From Bradyrhizobium sp. WSM1417 (GTDB lineage Bacteria; Pseudomonadota; Alphaproteobacteria; Rhizobiales; Xanthobacteraceae): a DNA stretch of 64,000 nt. Position 1 is the first letter of the stretch; each line of letters starts with the position of its first letter. Location of the stretch: contig NZ_KI911783.1 of NCBI RefSeq assembly GCF_000515415.1, positions 7,427,831 to 7,491,830 of the forward strand. The letters run 5' to 3'. Below the pieces are notes generated by a model. It had not been told where the DNA came from. It was given only the letters and a program-made list of their open reading frames with translations, and made no database searches. Shown piece after piece: positions 52,491 to 61,936 of this stretch. Both the position numbers and the translations under genes were made by a program.

Positions 52491-53531
52491 GGCTCGCGCC
52501 CCTGTGTCTTTCTTAGCGAAAAGCGGCGCCGCGTTGTCTACCACTTCTTTCGGGAGCATTTTTAGCTGCTCTGGTTCGAACGGCAGATGAGTGAGATAGT
52601 TCGCGACCAGAGCCCCCACGGCTTCCGCCTGTGCTGCATCTCGTTGGCGCTTGAGCGGTTCTCTGTCCGCACGACGGGACAACCAAAGCTTATGGGCGCC
52701 CCAAACCCGGGGATCAGGCGCGACGATACGCACGGGTTCACCCTTTTCGTCGATCGCAATCGCCTCGAAAGCCGGAGAATTCTGCAGCCAATCGAGTCCT
52801 TCGATTTGAACGGCAGTCAGGTCTTCTGGGTCCGAGCCGATCTTGTCTGGAGCTTTCTTCCAGGGAGGGCTCTGCATAGGCTTGATTAGATCGACGAGAT
52901 AACCGTCTCGGTTTACAGCGCGGAAAGTCTGCTTGGCACGTTCAAAGCTGGTGTCGACACGTTGGAGTATCTTGAGGAGCGAAGAGTCAGAGACGTCGTC
53001 GTCCGCCACGAACGTAAGCCCGCCGCACGCGTCGAACAGAAGATCGATGTCCTCCGTCGTGGCGAGACCCGGATCAATTCTGACGCCGGAAGAGGCTTCA
53101 TAACCGTAGATCGCGTTCGTTCCGAGAATCCGAATGCCTGAACCCAGCATCCCGAAGCCATCGAGAGCGCGCATGATCCGGGCTCCGATGAGCGGTACAC
53201 GCCCCAAGCCGAGCACACGATTAACCGCAGCTTGCCGAGCCATCGTGTCGCGCAAGTTCTTCAGTCGGTCCTCTGCCGCAGTGCGCTTGGCCTCAAAATC
53301 GGCCTTCATCTTTTCCGTTTCGGGAGAGCGCGCGCCAAGCGAGCTTTGCTTCCGGAGGCCCGCTTTGTCGTAGTAGCTCCGGACTAGGTATTCATGGCCC
53401 TTGGACTCTACCCAAGTCAGGGAACCGCGATGAGCGTCGTACGCCTCCTTCGCGTCTCGCAAGGCCTGGAATCGCTGCTGGCTATTGACCACTTCGCGGC
53501 GCTGATCGTTGTTAAGCTCTTGAAAATCCAT
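52488..53531 (-). CDS. nucleotidyltransferase-fold protein of the GSU2403 type
   Basis: 347 residues. N-terminal ~120 residues are helical and charged (TEKMKADFEAKRTAAEDRLK). The catalytic fold starts about 125: LGTNAIYGYEASSGVRIDPG, then the two-Asp metal motif TTEDIDLLFDA (Asp-x-Asp/Leu pattern of polymerase-beta-like transferases), and a later DLIKPMQ. Related proteins are called GSU2403-like nucleotidyltransferases; some members of this fold are toxins that modify tRNA or proteins (MenA/AbiEii-like), but this one is not proven. The ATG abuts the last operator copy with no Shine-Dalgarno sequence, so translation may be leaderless-like. Confidence 0.8.
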   Translation of the reverse strand: MDFQELNNDQRREVVNSQQRFQALRDAKEAYDAHRGSLTWVESKGHEYLVRSYYDKAGLRKQSSLGARSPETEKMKADFEAKRTAAEDRLKNLRDTMARQAAVNRVLGLGRVPLIGARIMRALDGFGMLGSGIRILGTNAIYGYEASSGVRIDPGLATTEDIDLLFDACGGLTFVADDDVSDSSLLKILQRVDTSFERAKQTFRAVNRDGYLVDLIKPMQSPPWKKAPDKIGSDPEDLTAVQIEGLDWLQNSPAFEAIAIDEKGEPVRIVAPDPRVWGAHKLWLSRRADREPLKRQRDAAQAEAVGALVANYLTHLPFEPEQLKMLPKEVVDNAAPLFAKKDTGARA

Positions 53532-53641
53532 GGTTTCAACACTTCGGTAAGTTTAAGGTCCATACTGTTGAAACCGTATTTATCATTCAAAATCAAAGGT
53601 TTCAACAGTTCCGACCCATTGAAAGCCAAACTGTTGAAACC
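53532..53641. repeat. two 44-bp inverted-repeat operators (four 12-bp half-sites) in the nucleotidyltransferase promoter
   Basis: The 12-mer GGTTTCAACAGT or its complement occurs at 53532 (10 of 12), 53564, 53598 and 53630 in alternating orientation. Each pair spans 44 bases exactly and the pairs are 22 bases apart, so half-sites repeat every 32-34 bases, about three helical turns. The interior of the two 44-mers differs, so only the ends are under constraint. Site C contains the -35 element and site A touches the ATG. The layout is that of a cooperative repressor array; CRISPR is excluded by alternation and short spacers. Confidence 0.85.
53577..53605 (-). promoter_or_regulatory. promoter of the nucleotidyltransferase gene, embedded in the operator array
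   Basis: On the minus strand TTGAAA (53600-53605) lies inside half-site C and TAAATA (53577-53582) is 17 bases downstream in the AT-rich spacer. Transcription would begin near 53570, inside half-site B, and the mRNA leader would be about 35 bases, ending at half-site A. Binding at C and B would directly block RNA polymerase. Confidence 0.7.
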
Positions 53642-53653
53642 GGGAACTTTTCT

Positions 53654-54025
53654 CTATCCTCGCGTCCCCTGGTCTTGCTGGTACCCGCCTCCATCGAACC
53701 ACCGATCCAGCGCCCGTCTATCGGTCTCCTCTTCCGCGCACGCAACATCGCGATCCAATTGATAAATGAGATCTGCCAACTGTCGATCGTCCAGGGAAGG
53801 CACCAGGTCGATCGCTTCGTTTTCGATCACCCGCAGGGGGACGCCTTCTTCGTAATGCTTGAAAGCTTCTCTCAAATGCTTCGGCAGCCATCGTTCGTAT
53901 TTGGCAAGCTCGACCCGGAGAGCACTGTCGTACCGGCCCCGGGCACAACGGCTACGGAGGAGTTCCTGATACTGCTCCGCCCGCTTAGTTCGCGCTCTGG
54001 ACAGACGCGCTTGCTTGGAGATGGC
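53654..54025 (-). pseudogene. C-terminal fragment of an unidentified gene in the nucleotidyltransferase locus
   Basis: The frame is open for 123 codons from just after a TGA at 54026-54028 to a TAG at 53654, with no ATG. The product is helical and charged: ARLSRARTKRAEQYQELLRS, RWLPKHLREAFKHYEEGVPL, then SLDDRQLADLIYQLDRDVAC. Only a TTG at 53873-53875 is available as a start. Lying upstream and on the same strand as the operator array, it may be the remaining part of a partner (antitoxin or regulator) cut when the element inserted in the hydrolase gene at 54030. Family unknown. Confidence 0.5.
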
Positions 54026-54030
54026 TCACC

Positions 54031-54520
54031 GAATTCACGCGCCGCCTCGATCAGCTTTTCGGGATTGCAGTTGTTGTTGGGCTTCCCGTCCACGCGACCG
54101 CCTCGGCCGGCTTCGAAGGTGATGACGGCTCGCACACCGGCCGGATTCAAAGACGAGAATGCCAAAGCGCCCCAGCCGCCGCCGGACTGACCGACGACGA
54201 TCGTTCCGGACGCACTCGCAAGCTTTTGGCCGACGACGTAATCGATCACCCACTGATTGAGCCTGGCGATTGCGATACCGGCCGTTCGAAAGCTTGCGTC
54301 GGTGCATTTACCGACGGTGCCGAAATAGGTGCTGAATACGCCTTGGTCCGGCAGATCGATAGCCGAACTGCCGAAGCCCGGCCGGATCGGCACGACAACC
54401 AGATGTCCGCGCCTGGCGAACCAGAAGGCGGCGTCGCGGAATTCAACCATCGGATAAAAGCTGCGCTCCTTCGGGTCCAACGTCTCTCCGTCCAGGGCCG
54501 CATGAACTCCACGCCGCCGG
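54031..54520 (-). pseudogene. internal fragment of an alpha/beta hydrolase gene
   Basis: A frame reads FYPMVEFRDAAFWFARRGHL, VVVPIRPGFGSS and GTIVVGQSGGGWGALAFSSL with the nucleophile motif GQSGGGWG, then ITFEAGRGGRVDGKPNNNCN. This is a secreted or cytoplasmic esterase/dienelactone-hydrolase-like fold. The start is missing (joined to the HAD fragment near 54510) and the end stops at the junction near 54030. Without a His-containing C-terminus it cannot be active. Confidence 0.7.
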
Positions 54521-55054
54521 CGGACACGATGAAAGTCTTGAAGCCTTTGCTCCGGAGAAGCGCGAGCAGTTCCAGCATCGGCTGGTAGGTCAGTTCGGTG
54601 TAGGGACGGTTGAAGCGCGGATGGCGCGCCATCGCGAGCCAGTCGACGACGGACTTCGAGAACTCGTCGGTGGTCATGCCGCTGTGGGCGACGCCGACGA
54701 TCTGCATCAGGCCCGTTTCGCCCGCGCCGGCCAGCGCCTTCATGTCTCCGTCGAGCACCGCCTTGAACGGCTGCGTCGTCTTCCATTCCCGATGCTCGGG
54801 GCCATCGCCTTGACGCGGTCGAGGGCGAAGAAGCCCTGGAAATAGAACGGCTGCTCGGTCCACAGCGTGCCGTCGTTGTCGAACACCGCCACGCGCTCGG
54901 GCGCCGGCACGAAGTCCGGCCCGCCCTCCGCGGTGACGCGCGCGACCTGGCGGTCGGTCCACGACGGCAGCGGATCGGTCTGAGCCCGCGCAACGCCCGC
55001 AACGAAGCAGAGCATTCCCCCGAACATAACGCTTGAGACGCTCTTCCAACTCAT
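54515..55054 (-). pseudogene. exported HAD-family phosphatase gene, frameshifted and truncated
   Basis: From ATG 55054: signal peptide SSVMFGGMLCFVAGVARAQ, then DFVPAPERVAVFDNDGTLWT with the HAD nucleophile motif DNDGT. Near 54800 one base is missing: the frame changes from RVKAMAPS to PEHREWKTTQPFKAVLDGD, then continues GMTTDEFSKSVVDWLAMARH and FKTFIVSAGGVEFMRPW (motif II Ser). It ends abruptly by fusion to the hydrolase fragment. The family is related to phosphoserine phosphatase-like periplasmic proteins often encoded beside arylsulfatases. Confidence 0.8.
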
Positions 55055-55143
55055 TGTGTCACCTTCGCTGCCCCCGATCAGCAGGTGGCCCAATACGCTC
55101 CACCTGCATGACTTGATTGATTCACGACTGGTCGCGTCGGACG

Positions 55144-56604
55144 TCAGTTTTTGGTGGCTCCCTGCTGCAGCGCCTGCAACGCCTTCTCGACGCTCAGGGA
55201 CCCGGAGACCTGGCTGGGTGGGGTAATTCTTGAAGGTTGCGAGGAACTGACCCATGACGGTCGTGGCGGGCATCATGACCCAGAGTTTCTTGCCCCACCA
55301 TTCGCCGTAGGACGTCGATTCGGTCTGATAGCGCTCCCACGGGTCGACGCGCAGGTTGGTCACGATCGGGACGTTGGTGGAATCCTCCTTGCCGGAAAAC
55401 AGGTTTCCGACGATGGTCTTGAAGGTGATCTTCCACTCGTCGTAGCGCACGGCCATCAGATCAGCGTTGTCGCTGAAATAGAAGAACTCCCGGCGCGGAC
55501 TCTCAGTCACCTTGCCTTCGAAGAACGGCATGAAGTTGTAGCCGTCGAGATGGTTTTTGAAGGTCTTCTCGCCCGCCTTGTAGCCGGTGAGCAGCTTCTG
55601 CTTCTGCTTCAGATCCGGATCGCCGCCGGCAGCCGCGACGAGGGTCGGCATCCAGTCCTCGGCCGACATGACGTTGTTGATGATGGTGCCGGGCTTGATG
55701 ACGCCGGGCCACTTGGCCAGCATCGGCACCCGAAAGCCTCCTTCGTACACGGTGCCTTTTTCGCCGCGGAACGGATGATTGCCGCCATCGGGCCAGCTGA
55801 AGATTTCCGCGCCATTGTCGCTGGTGAACATCACGATCGTATTGTCGGCAATGCCGAGTTGGTCCAGCTTGGTGAGCAGTTCGCCCACGACCCAGTCCAG
55901 TTCGGCCATCGCATCGGCAAACAGGCCGAAGCCCGTCTTGCCGTCCCACTGCTTGGACAGGTGCGTGAAGGAGTGGCACCGTGTGGAGTTGTGCCAGAGG
56001 AAGAACGGCTTGTTGGCCTTCACCGAGCGGTCCATGAAGTCGCACGAACGTCTCACCAGATCCGGCTCGATGTCCTCCATGCTCACCTTGGCGGCGGGAT
56101 CCATGCCCGGATGCGGCGGCAGCGGGCCCGCGTCCGTGATCTTCTGCTTGCCGACGCGGCCCCAGCGCGGATCCTCCGCCGGATCATCCGCGTCGCTGGC
56201 AACGCTGCTGATGATGTTGCGCGGTCCGAACCTTTCGCGGAATTTAGCGTCCTTCGGATATTGAGGGTCGTAGGGTTCCTCCAGCGCGTTGAGGTGGTAG
56301 AGGATGCCGTGGAATTCGTCGAAGCCGTGAACCGTCGGCAGATATGCGTTTCGATCCCCGAGATGGTTCTTGCCGATTTGCGCCGTCGCGTAGCCGAGCG
56401 GTTTGAGGAAATCCGCGATCGTCGGATCGGACTCCTGCAAGCCTTGTTTCGCCGCAGGTAGGCCGACTTTCAGCAGGCCCGTGCGGAACGGCGTCTGCCC
56501 GGTGATGAAGGCCGCGCGCCCCGCAGTGCAGGATTGTTGTCCGTAGTAATCGGTGAATAGCGCACCGTCGCGTGCGAGACGGTCGATGTTTGGCGTGCTG
56601 CCGC
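55144..56604 (-). pseudogene. arylsulfatase gene, N-terminally truncated and frameshifted
   Basis: The fragment starts at TPNIDRLARDGALFTDYYG, immediately at the otsA stop codon, lacking about 30 N-terminal residues and any start codon. The formylglycine site is intact as CTAGRAAFITGQ, and KNHLGDRNAYLPTVHGFDEF, MFTSDNGAE and WHNSTRCHS follow, all typical of bacterial arylsulfatases. At about 55205 a one-base shift moves the ending to GSLSVEKALQALQQGATKN, with stop at 55144. Loss of the N-terminal metal-binding Asp pair makes it non-functional. Confidence 0.85.
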
Positions 56605-58218
56605 CTAGGCGGTCACCGCAGCGGCGGTAACTTGGCTTTTGTCCAGCTCTCGAAGGTAGTCCGCCGACCAGTGGTAGATCGTATATGCTTCAAGTTTGTC
56701 CATCATCGACCGCCAGCGCCCGATACGCTCCTCACCCGGCATGTTGACTGCCTGCCAAATTGCCTCCCTGATTTCTTCAGGACGGTTCGGATCCACCAGC
56801 AGCGCCTCCTTGTCGTTGAAGTCTTCAGCCGCACCCGCGAACTTCGAGAGCACCAGAACGCCAGGGTCCTTCGGATTCTGTGCAGCAACATATTCTTTCG
56901 CGACGAGATTCATGCCGTCACGCAACGGCGTCACGACGCCAACACGCGCAGCGCGGTAAAGACGCGCAAGTGCGGACTGGCTGAACGATTCGTTCTTGTA
57001 CTGGATCGGGCTCCACTCGTCCGTGCCGTGCTCGGCATTGACCTCGTTGATCCGGCCCTCCACCTCGTTTTTATACTTCTGATACTCTTCGACGTCGGCG
57101 CGTGAGGGGGGCGCGATCTGCAACAGCGAGATGCTGCGCGGCTCGGCCTTCAAAAGCTGATTGAACCCTTCGACCTTTTTGTCGATGCCCTTCGTGTAGT
57201 CGAGCCGGTCGACGCCGATCGCAAGCGTGGTGCCCTCGACGCTTTTCAGCAAGGACGACACTTTCTCCTGCTCTGCGGGAGACAAGTCTGCAACCAGGTA
57301 TTCTGCGAACTGCTTCGGATCGATACCGATTGGGAACTTTTGACATCGCGTTTGGCCGCGCTCTGAGATCACAACGCCATCCTTGCTCTCCAGCCCGAGA
57401 TGGGAACGCAGACAGGCGAGGAAGTTATTCACGTCCCGGTTCGTCTGAAAGCCCAACAGATCATACTCCAGCATCGACTTCATCAGTTCGCGATGATTGG
57501 ACACGAGCTTGATCATGTCAGGGGCGGGCCATGGCGTATGCAGGAAAAAGCCGGTCGGCCCTTCGATGCCGAGCTTACGAAGGTCGGCCGCGAGAGGAAA
57601 TAAATGATAGTCGTGCACCCAGAATGCGTCCCGATCCTGCAAGCCAAATGCCGCGCGCGCGATGAAGTCGTTCATCTCTCGATAGCTGCGGTACCCCGCT
57701 TGCGTGCGCGACATCCGGTCGGACAGAGAGTGCAATGCCGGCCACAACGTCGAGTTCGAATAATCTCGATAGTAGCCGGGATAGTGCGCAACCGGAAGAT
57801 CGAGCTTGGCCACATGGGCTTTGCCAGCCTTCTCGAGCAGCAGAGGCTTCTCAGTCCCGTCGCCGAGGATATCCGAGGAGAACATCCAGACCGCCCCGGA
57901 ACATTCCAAGACTGGCTCGAGGCCTGCGGCAAGTCCGCCGCTCTGGGGTTTATTGGGATCGAAGCGAGCGCCGCGGTTCGAAATGACGACCAGCTTCATG
58001 TTTGGCGGCTGGCCCACCAAATCAAGACGATCGTTAAGGTCGCTCGCGATAACAGGCTGGGAAGGACCTCCACTGGCTTGCTGCTCCAGCTGTAGTGGGA
58101 TCTCGCTCAGGTATCGATCAAACGCCGCATGGCCTATCGTTTCAGGTTGCTGAGCGGCGTGTAACATAGCATCGGGGCTCAATGTTGCCGCTCTGAGAGT
58201 GTCATGGACTCGCTCCAT
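56605..58218 (-). CDS. otsA: trehalose-6-phosphate synthase OtsA
   Basis: 537 residues. From residue 74 it follows the OtsA pattern: MKLVVISNRGARFDPN, GGLAAGLEPVL, FWVHDYHLFPLAADLRKLG, GFFLHTPWPAPD, and the nucleotide-sugar site VDRLDYTKGIDKKVEGFNQL, ending near TPLRDGMNLVAKEYVA. It joins UDP-glucose and glucose-6-phosphate to trehalose-6-phosphate, for osmotic and desiccation tolerance. The N-terminal extension of 73 residues begins at ATG 58218 with GGAG 9 bases upstream; Met74 (57999) is the usual family start but has no good ribosome site. No otsB is present; its stop touches the sulfatase fragment. Confidence 0.92.
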   Translation of the reverse strand: MERVHDTLRAATLSPDAMLHAAQQPETIGHAAFDRYLSEIPLQLEQQASGGPSQPVIASDLNDRLDLVGQPPNMKLVVISNRGARFDPNKPQSGGLAAGLEPVLECSGAVWMFSSDILGDGTEKPLLLEKAGKAHVAKLDLPVAHYPGYYRDYSNSTLWPALHSLSDRMSRTQAGYRSYREMNDFIARAAFGLQDRDAFWVHDYHLFPLAADLRKLGIEGPTGFFLHTPWPAPDMIKLVSNHRELMKSMLEYDLLGFQTNRDVNNFLACLRSHLGLESKDGVVISERGQTRCQKFPIGIDPKQFAEYLVADLSPAEQEKVSSLLKSVEGTTLAIGVDRLDYTKGIDKKVEGFNQLLKAEPRSISLLQIAPPSRADVEEYQKYKNEVEGRINEVNAEHGTDEWSPIQYKNESFSQSALARLYRAARVGVVTPLRDGMNLVAKEYVAAQNPKDPGVLVLSKFAGAAEDFNDKEALLVDPNRPEEIREAIWQAVNMPGEERIGRWRSMMDKLEAYTIYHWSADYLRELDKSQVTAAAVTA

Positions 58219-58655
58219 TTCCTAACTCCGTTTGACGATGTTTCCGTCTGATGCGGTTCGCGATCAGCCCCCACTTATTTCTCAGCCCTCGTTATTTCCA
58301 CCTCACAAGACTAGCAGGTCTAGCTCTCGGGAAGCTGACCAGGCGCCGAGCCAAATAGCGGTATCGGCGCTCCCATCCAGGACTGCAGCGCGATCGTGGC
58401 GGATGGGCCGTCGGCGCATCGGATTGAAAGAAGACTACCTTGGCCTTGATCGCGTTGATGAGCGCATGTAGGCCGCTGGATACAGCCGGACAAGGCGATC
58501 TCTAACACGCGACGGAAAAGATCGCTCTCTCGGAACCGGCCATGATACCGCGTGCGTGATCCTCTGTTGATCTTCGGCCGTTTGACCGGGCGCAGCACTT
58601 GTCGCGACCACGAACCACGTTTATCGCCCGCATCGTACAGACGCAAAAACTGGGG

Positions 58656-58805
58656 ATACCGGCGAGCGGTCGCCGGAACCAGTCGCGGCCCCGCGAAGCT
58701 CTCGTCTACGATCCTGAGCTTCTCCGCACTCGTCCAGCGGCGCCGACGACCGCTCTCCACCACCTCTATGCGGCTCAGCACCGCACTGACCTTATGCACA
58801 TCCAT
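58656..58805 (-). pseudogene. IS66-family TnpA (accessory protein) fragment
   Basis: About 50 residues, starting [20 protein letters not shown] then [20 protein letters not shown] and VPATARRY, the TnpA helix-turn-helix opening of IS66 elements. After ARRY the frame decays into non-homologous sequence ([13 protein letters not shown]). No TnpB or DDE transposase follows. A relic. Confidence 0.65.
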
Positions 58806-59506
58806 AAGACTACACTCCCAACCTTTTCACAAGACGGCCTTGCTCGGGTACGTACGTTTCGGCGGCAATGTGCGAGATAACTGAGTCTGCGCGCAAGAAG
58901 GAGGAAACCGATAATCCCATCCCGCTTGGAACGCGAAACCTGGCGTTTTGGGGCTCTTCTTTGATGCGAACCGGGACAGCAATCCCGTTTCATACTTAGG
59001 CTACTCAGGTCTGGCTGGGACAACGTAATGAACCCTACCAATTCCCGGAGGAGCATGCGGACGTGAAGTCCAATAGAGACTCCTTACCAGAGCGCGAACT
59101 CAGCGCCGAATCGCAGCGTCAGAAATGTTGGCAGTTGAAAGCGCCGCCGGAGAGATACGTACGTGACAGAGCACCCTCATTTACCGTCTGTCATGGCTGA
59201 GTGAGGGCTGGCGACAAGCACGAACTGACAGTCGATCGAACGTCCAGCAGCAGCGTCGACATCGTTCACCGCAAAGTGACACCGCCGCCAGAAATTGGGA
59301 CGCCTAAAACTTGATTTTACCATGCCCCACATCCATCCAACTCGCTCTCTCTCTCACTACACTGCACCAGTTAATACCGAACCCGACGACACTTCGTATG
59401 ATACTACAGTTTCGTCATCGGTTGACGGGTCTGGTGTCATCGGGCTGTCTGCTTGCAGACAAATCGCCGAAGGCATTAATGGAAATCCTTGAGCGGTTGA
59501 TTGATG
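58806..59506. other. 700 bases with no gene I can support
   Basis: Frames at 59295 and 59311 give unlikely low-complexity products. Nothing in either strand between 58880 and 59290 has family features. A 3' half-site resembling a nod box (TTGATTTTACCA) occurs near 59310 but the rest of the motif is missing. AGGAGG-like purine stretches at 58900 have no frame. Confidence 0.4.
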
Positions 59507-59665
59507 ATGCGCGATACGAGGCAAGCCGTGCAAGCGCAAGAGACCGAACGGCTTGCTTTCCTTCTTAGGAGATCTGGGAGCCTTGCTGATTCTAAGAAGA
59601 GCGGCGGACCGTTTTCATTATCTGCAGAACAGAAGCAAGCATTCCTTGGCAGGTGTCAAATTTAA
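59507..59665 (+). CDS. possible 52-residue ORF upstream of and overlapping the next ORF
   Basis: ATG 59507 to TAA 59665: MRDTRQAVQAQETERLAFLL then SGSLADSKKSGGPFSLSAEQ. Its end overlaps the GTG start of the following frame by 13 bases, the arrangement of translational coupling or of one gene split by a frameshift. No family recognised. Confidence 0.25.
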   Translation: MRDTRQAVQAQETERLAFLLRRSGSLADSKKSGGPFSLSAEQKQAFLGRCQI

Positions 59666-59925
59666 TTGCTGAAGAAACACTCACCGGTATCTCCGATGAA
59701 GTACTAAAAAGAGTAGCAAAAGTCTCCGCGGGAACAGGAGTAGTGGGGCCGAAGACGAAAGAGGAAAGGAAAAAGATAGACACATCTTCGATACGAGAAG
59801 GGCTATACAACCTCGGCGACGAGATCGACGAAAAGCTTGGCGTGCCTGAACATGCGCGAATTCCTCCGATCACTTGGAAGCCGATGCATATCAAAGCAAC
59901 ACGGCTCTCGAACGTCCAGGAGTGA
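59653..59925 (+). CDS. hypothetical small protein, stop supplied by an IS end
   Basis: 90 residues from GTG 59653; acidic and basic residues alternate (VSNLIAEETLTGISDEVLKR, KTKEERKKIDTSSIREGLYN), without membrane or enzyme motifs. The TGA at 59923 falls exactly on the outer end of the IS3-type remnant (TGAGCTGG), so the original gene was probably longer and cut by insertion. Overlaps the 52-codon frame upstream by 13 bases. Confidence 0.35.
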   Translation: MSNLIAEETLTGISDEVLKRVAKVSAGTGVVGPKTKEERKKIDTSSIREGLYNLGDEIDEKLGVPEHARIPPITWKPMHIKATRLSNVQE

Positions 59926-60216
59926 GCTGGTCCCGGTTGTCTGAACAGAATCTCCGCATCGATAAGTGGAGCGTCTGCCGGGGTTAGGCTGCCAGGCGGA
60001 GCGGCAGCGGGGTGAAGTAGGCTTGATCCGGCGTGCTGCCGTCAAGACTCGAATGGGGACGTCTGCTGTTATAAAAGTCGAGATATCGGCCGATCGAGTT
60101 GCGCGCCTCGCTGACGCTATCATAGGCCCGCAGGTACACCTCCTCGTATTTGACGCTGCGCCACAACTGCTCGACGAACACGTTGTCCCGCCAGCCGATG
60201 ATGTCCGATCCGCGTC
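59923..60216 (-). mobile_element. IS3-family remnant (C-terminal end of OrfB and one IS end)
   Basis: On the minus strand from 60216 to 59984 a frame reads GWRDNVFVEQLWRSVKYEEV, then YLRAYDSVSEARNSIGRYLD and FYNSRRPHSSLDGSTPDQAY, the last DDE Glu region (FVEQLWRS) of IS3-group transposases. The stop is at 59984. The 60 bases beyond, ending TGAGCTGGTCCCGG at 59923, look like the terminal inverted repeat. The upstream part was replaced by an IS630 fragment at 60217. Confidence 0.8.
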
Positions 60217-60705
60217 CAGCAGACCCGGACAGACATGGCGCCGTTGCGGGGATGGGCCCCGCGCGGGCACAGGCTCCCCGCCAAAGTCCCAGACGGCCGT
60301 TGGAAAACCATGACTTTCCTGGCGGCCCTGCGCCATGACCGGATCGATGCGCCATGGTTCATCGAGGGACCAATCGATGGCGCGAGCTTCCGGATCTATG
60401 TCGAGAAGGTTCTTCTGCCGATCCTTCGTCCCGGCGATATCGTCGTCCTGGACAATCTCGGCAGCCACCGAAGCAAAGCCGTGCGTCAGCTCATCCGCTC
60501 GGCCGGAGCCAAGCTGTTCTTCCTGCCAAAATACTCACCCGACCTGAACCCGATCGAACAGGTCTTCGCCAAGCTCAAACATCTGCTCCGCAAGGCAGCC
60601 GCACGAACTGTCGACGCGGTCTGCGCCGCTATCGGTGAACTCCTCGACGCCTTCACGCCCGAAGAATGCGCCAACTACCTCAAAAACTCAGGCTATCGAA
60701 GCTAA
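60217..60705 (+). mobile_element. IS630-family transposase fragment (C-terminal half)
   Basis: The plus-strand frame ending at TAA 60705 has the second and third catalytic residues: DIVVLDNLGSHRSKAVRQLI and KYSPDLNPIEQVFAKLKHLL, then ECANYLKNSGYRS. The TMTFLAALRHDRIDAPW stretch is typical of the family. The N-terminal helix-turn-helix and first Asp motif (DETW) are missing; the frame begins at the IS3 junction. Confidence 0.85.
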
Positions 60706-60867
60706 TGCCATCACGCTTTAAGCGCAGACATAGAAGCTCACATCGGCTCACAAAATCAGCAGCCGATAGCCGATTGCTCACCCCCAGCGCCAGACGGGGT
60801 CTCTTTGCCGCTTACTCATCATTTGGAGCGCAAGGCGATTCTTTGGGCGTCAATCCTCGGCCCATCA

Positions 60868-61923
60868 GGTGACGGGCTCAGCGGTGAGGTGCGCAGTGCA
60901 CAGATCTTCCGTCGCCGTGCTCGGCGCCTCGAACTACACCTACGCCGAGGCCAGCCTCACCCAGAGCCTGCCGGACTGGATCGCCTCGCACGTTCGGGCC
61001 TTTGCCTTTTTCGGCGGTGTGGCCCGGCACACTGTGAGCGACAATTTGAAGGCCGGCATCACCCGGGCCTGCTTTCACGAGCCAATGGCCAAGGACCTAT
61101 GCCGATCTCGCCCGCCATTACCGCACCGCCATCGTTCCAGCGCGGCCGTATCGGCCGCGCGACAAAGCCGAAGTCGAAGTCGAGGTCCAAATCGTCGGGC
61201 GATGGATTCTGGCGCGTCTGCGCAACCGCCGCTTCTTCTCGCTCATCGCCCTCAACGAGGCGATCTACGCGCTTCTTGTCGAGCTGAACAATCGACCGCT
61301 GCGCAGCTGGGGACGAAGTCGGCGCGACCTGTTCGAGGAGCTCGATCGTCCGGCGCTCACCCCCTTGCCGGATGAACCTACGAGTATGCCGAGTGGAAGC
61401 GCTGCCGGGTCAACCTCGATTATCACATCGAGATCGCCAAGCATTACTACAGCGTTCCTCACAAACTCGTGCATCAGGAGGTCGAGGGGCGGATTACCCA
61501 GAAGACCGTCGAGATCTTCCTGCATGCAAGCGCGTGGCCTCGCATCTGCGCAGCACGCTGCCGCATCGCTCGACGACGATCCCCGAGCACATGCCGAGCT
61601 CGCATCGCCGCTATCGTGACTGGACCCATGAGCGCATTCGCTCCGAGGCCGCCAAGGTCGGCCCCGACGCCGAGACGCTGATCGACGTCATCCTGCGGTC
61701 GTGGCCGCATCCGGAACAAGGCTTCCGCTCGGCCATCGGCATTCTCGGGCTGGGCCAGGAACGCGTCGACGCTGCCTGCGCCCGTGCCCTGCTGCTCAAC
61801 GCTCGTTCCTACAAATCGGTCGTCGCCGTCCTCAAGAACTGCACCGACAGAACCGCTCCTCCCACTGAGGAGGCGCCAATCCTCTTCCACGCCAACATCC
61901 GTGGCCGCAACTACTACAATTGA
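60868..61923 (+). pseudogene. istA: IS21-family istA, N-terminally truncated and frameshifted
   Basis: Homology begins at GEVRSAQIF in one frame, shifts near 60910 to [20 protein letters not shown], then [20 protein letters not shown] and [16 protein letters not shown] further shift at about 61090 gives [20 protein letters not shown] and [20 protein letters not shown]. Another at about 61378 gives YEYAEWKRCRVNLDYH, and one at about 61530 gives VASHLRSTLPHRSTTIPEHM to the stop at 61923. At least four frameshifts; the DNA-binding N-terminus is gone. Confidence 0.88.
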
Positions 61924-61936
61924 TCAGGAGATCAGC

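Noticed and set aside
53532..53641. CRISPR array reading of the GGTTTCAACAGT repeats
   Set aside because: Copies alternate in orientation, spacers are 20-22 bases and only four half-sites exist; no cas genes nearby.
59300..59325. nod box upstream of the 59.5-kb ORFs
   Set aside because: Only the 3' half (TTGATTTTACCA) resembles the NodD site; the ATCCA and GATG parts are absent at the right distances and no nod gene follows.
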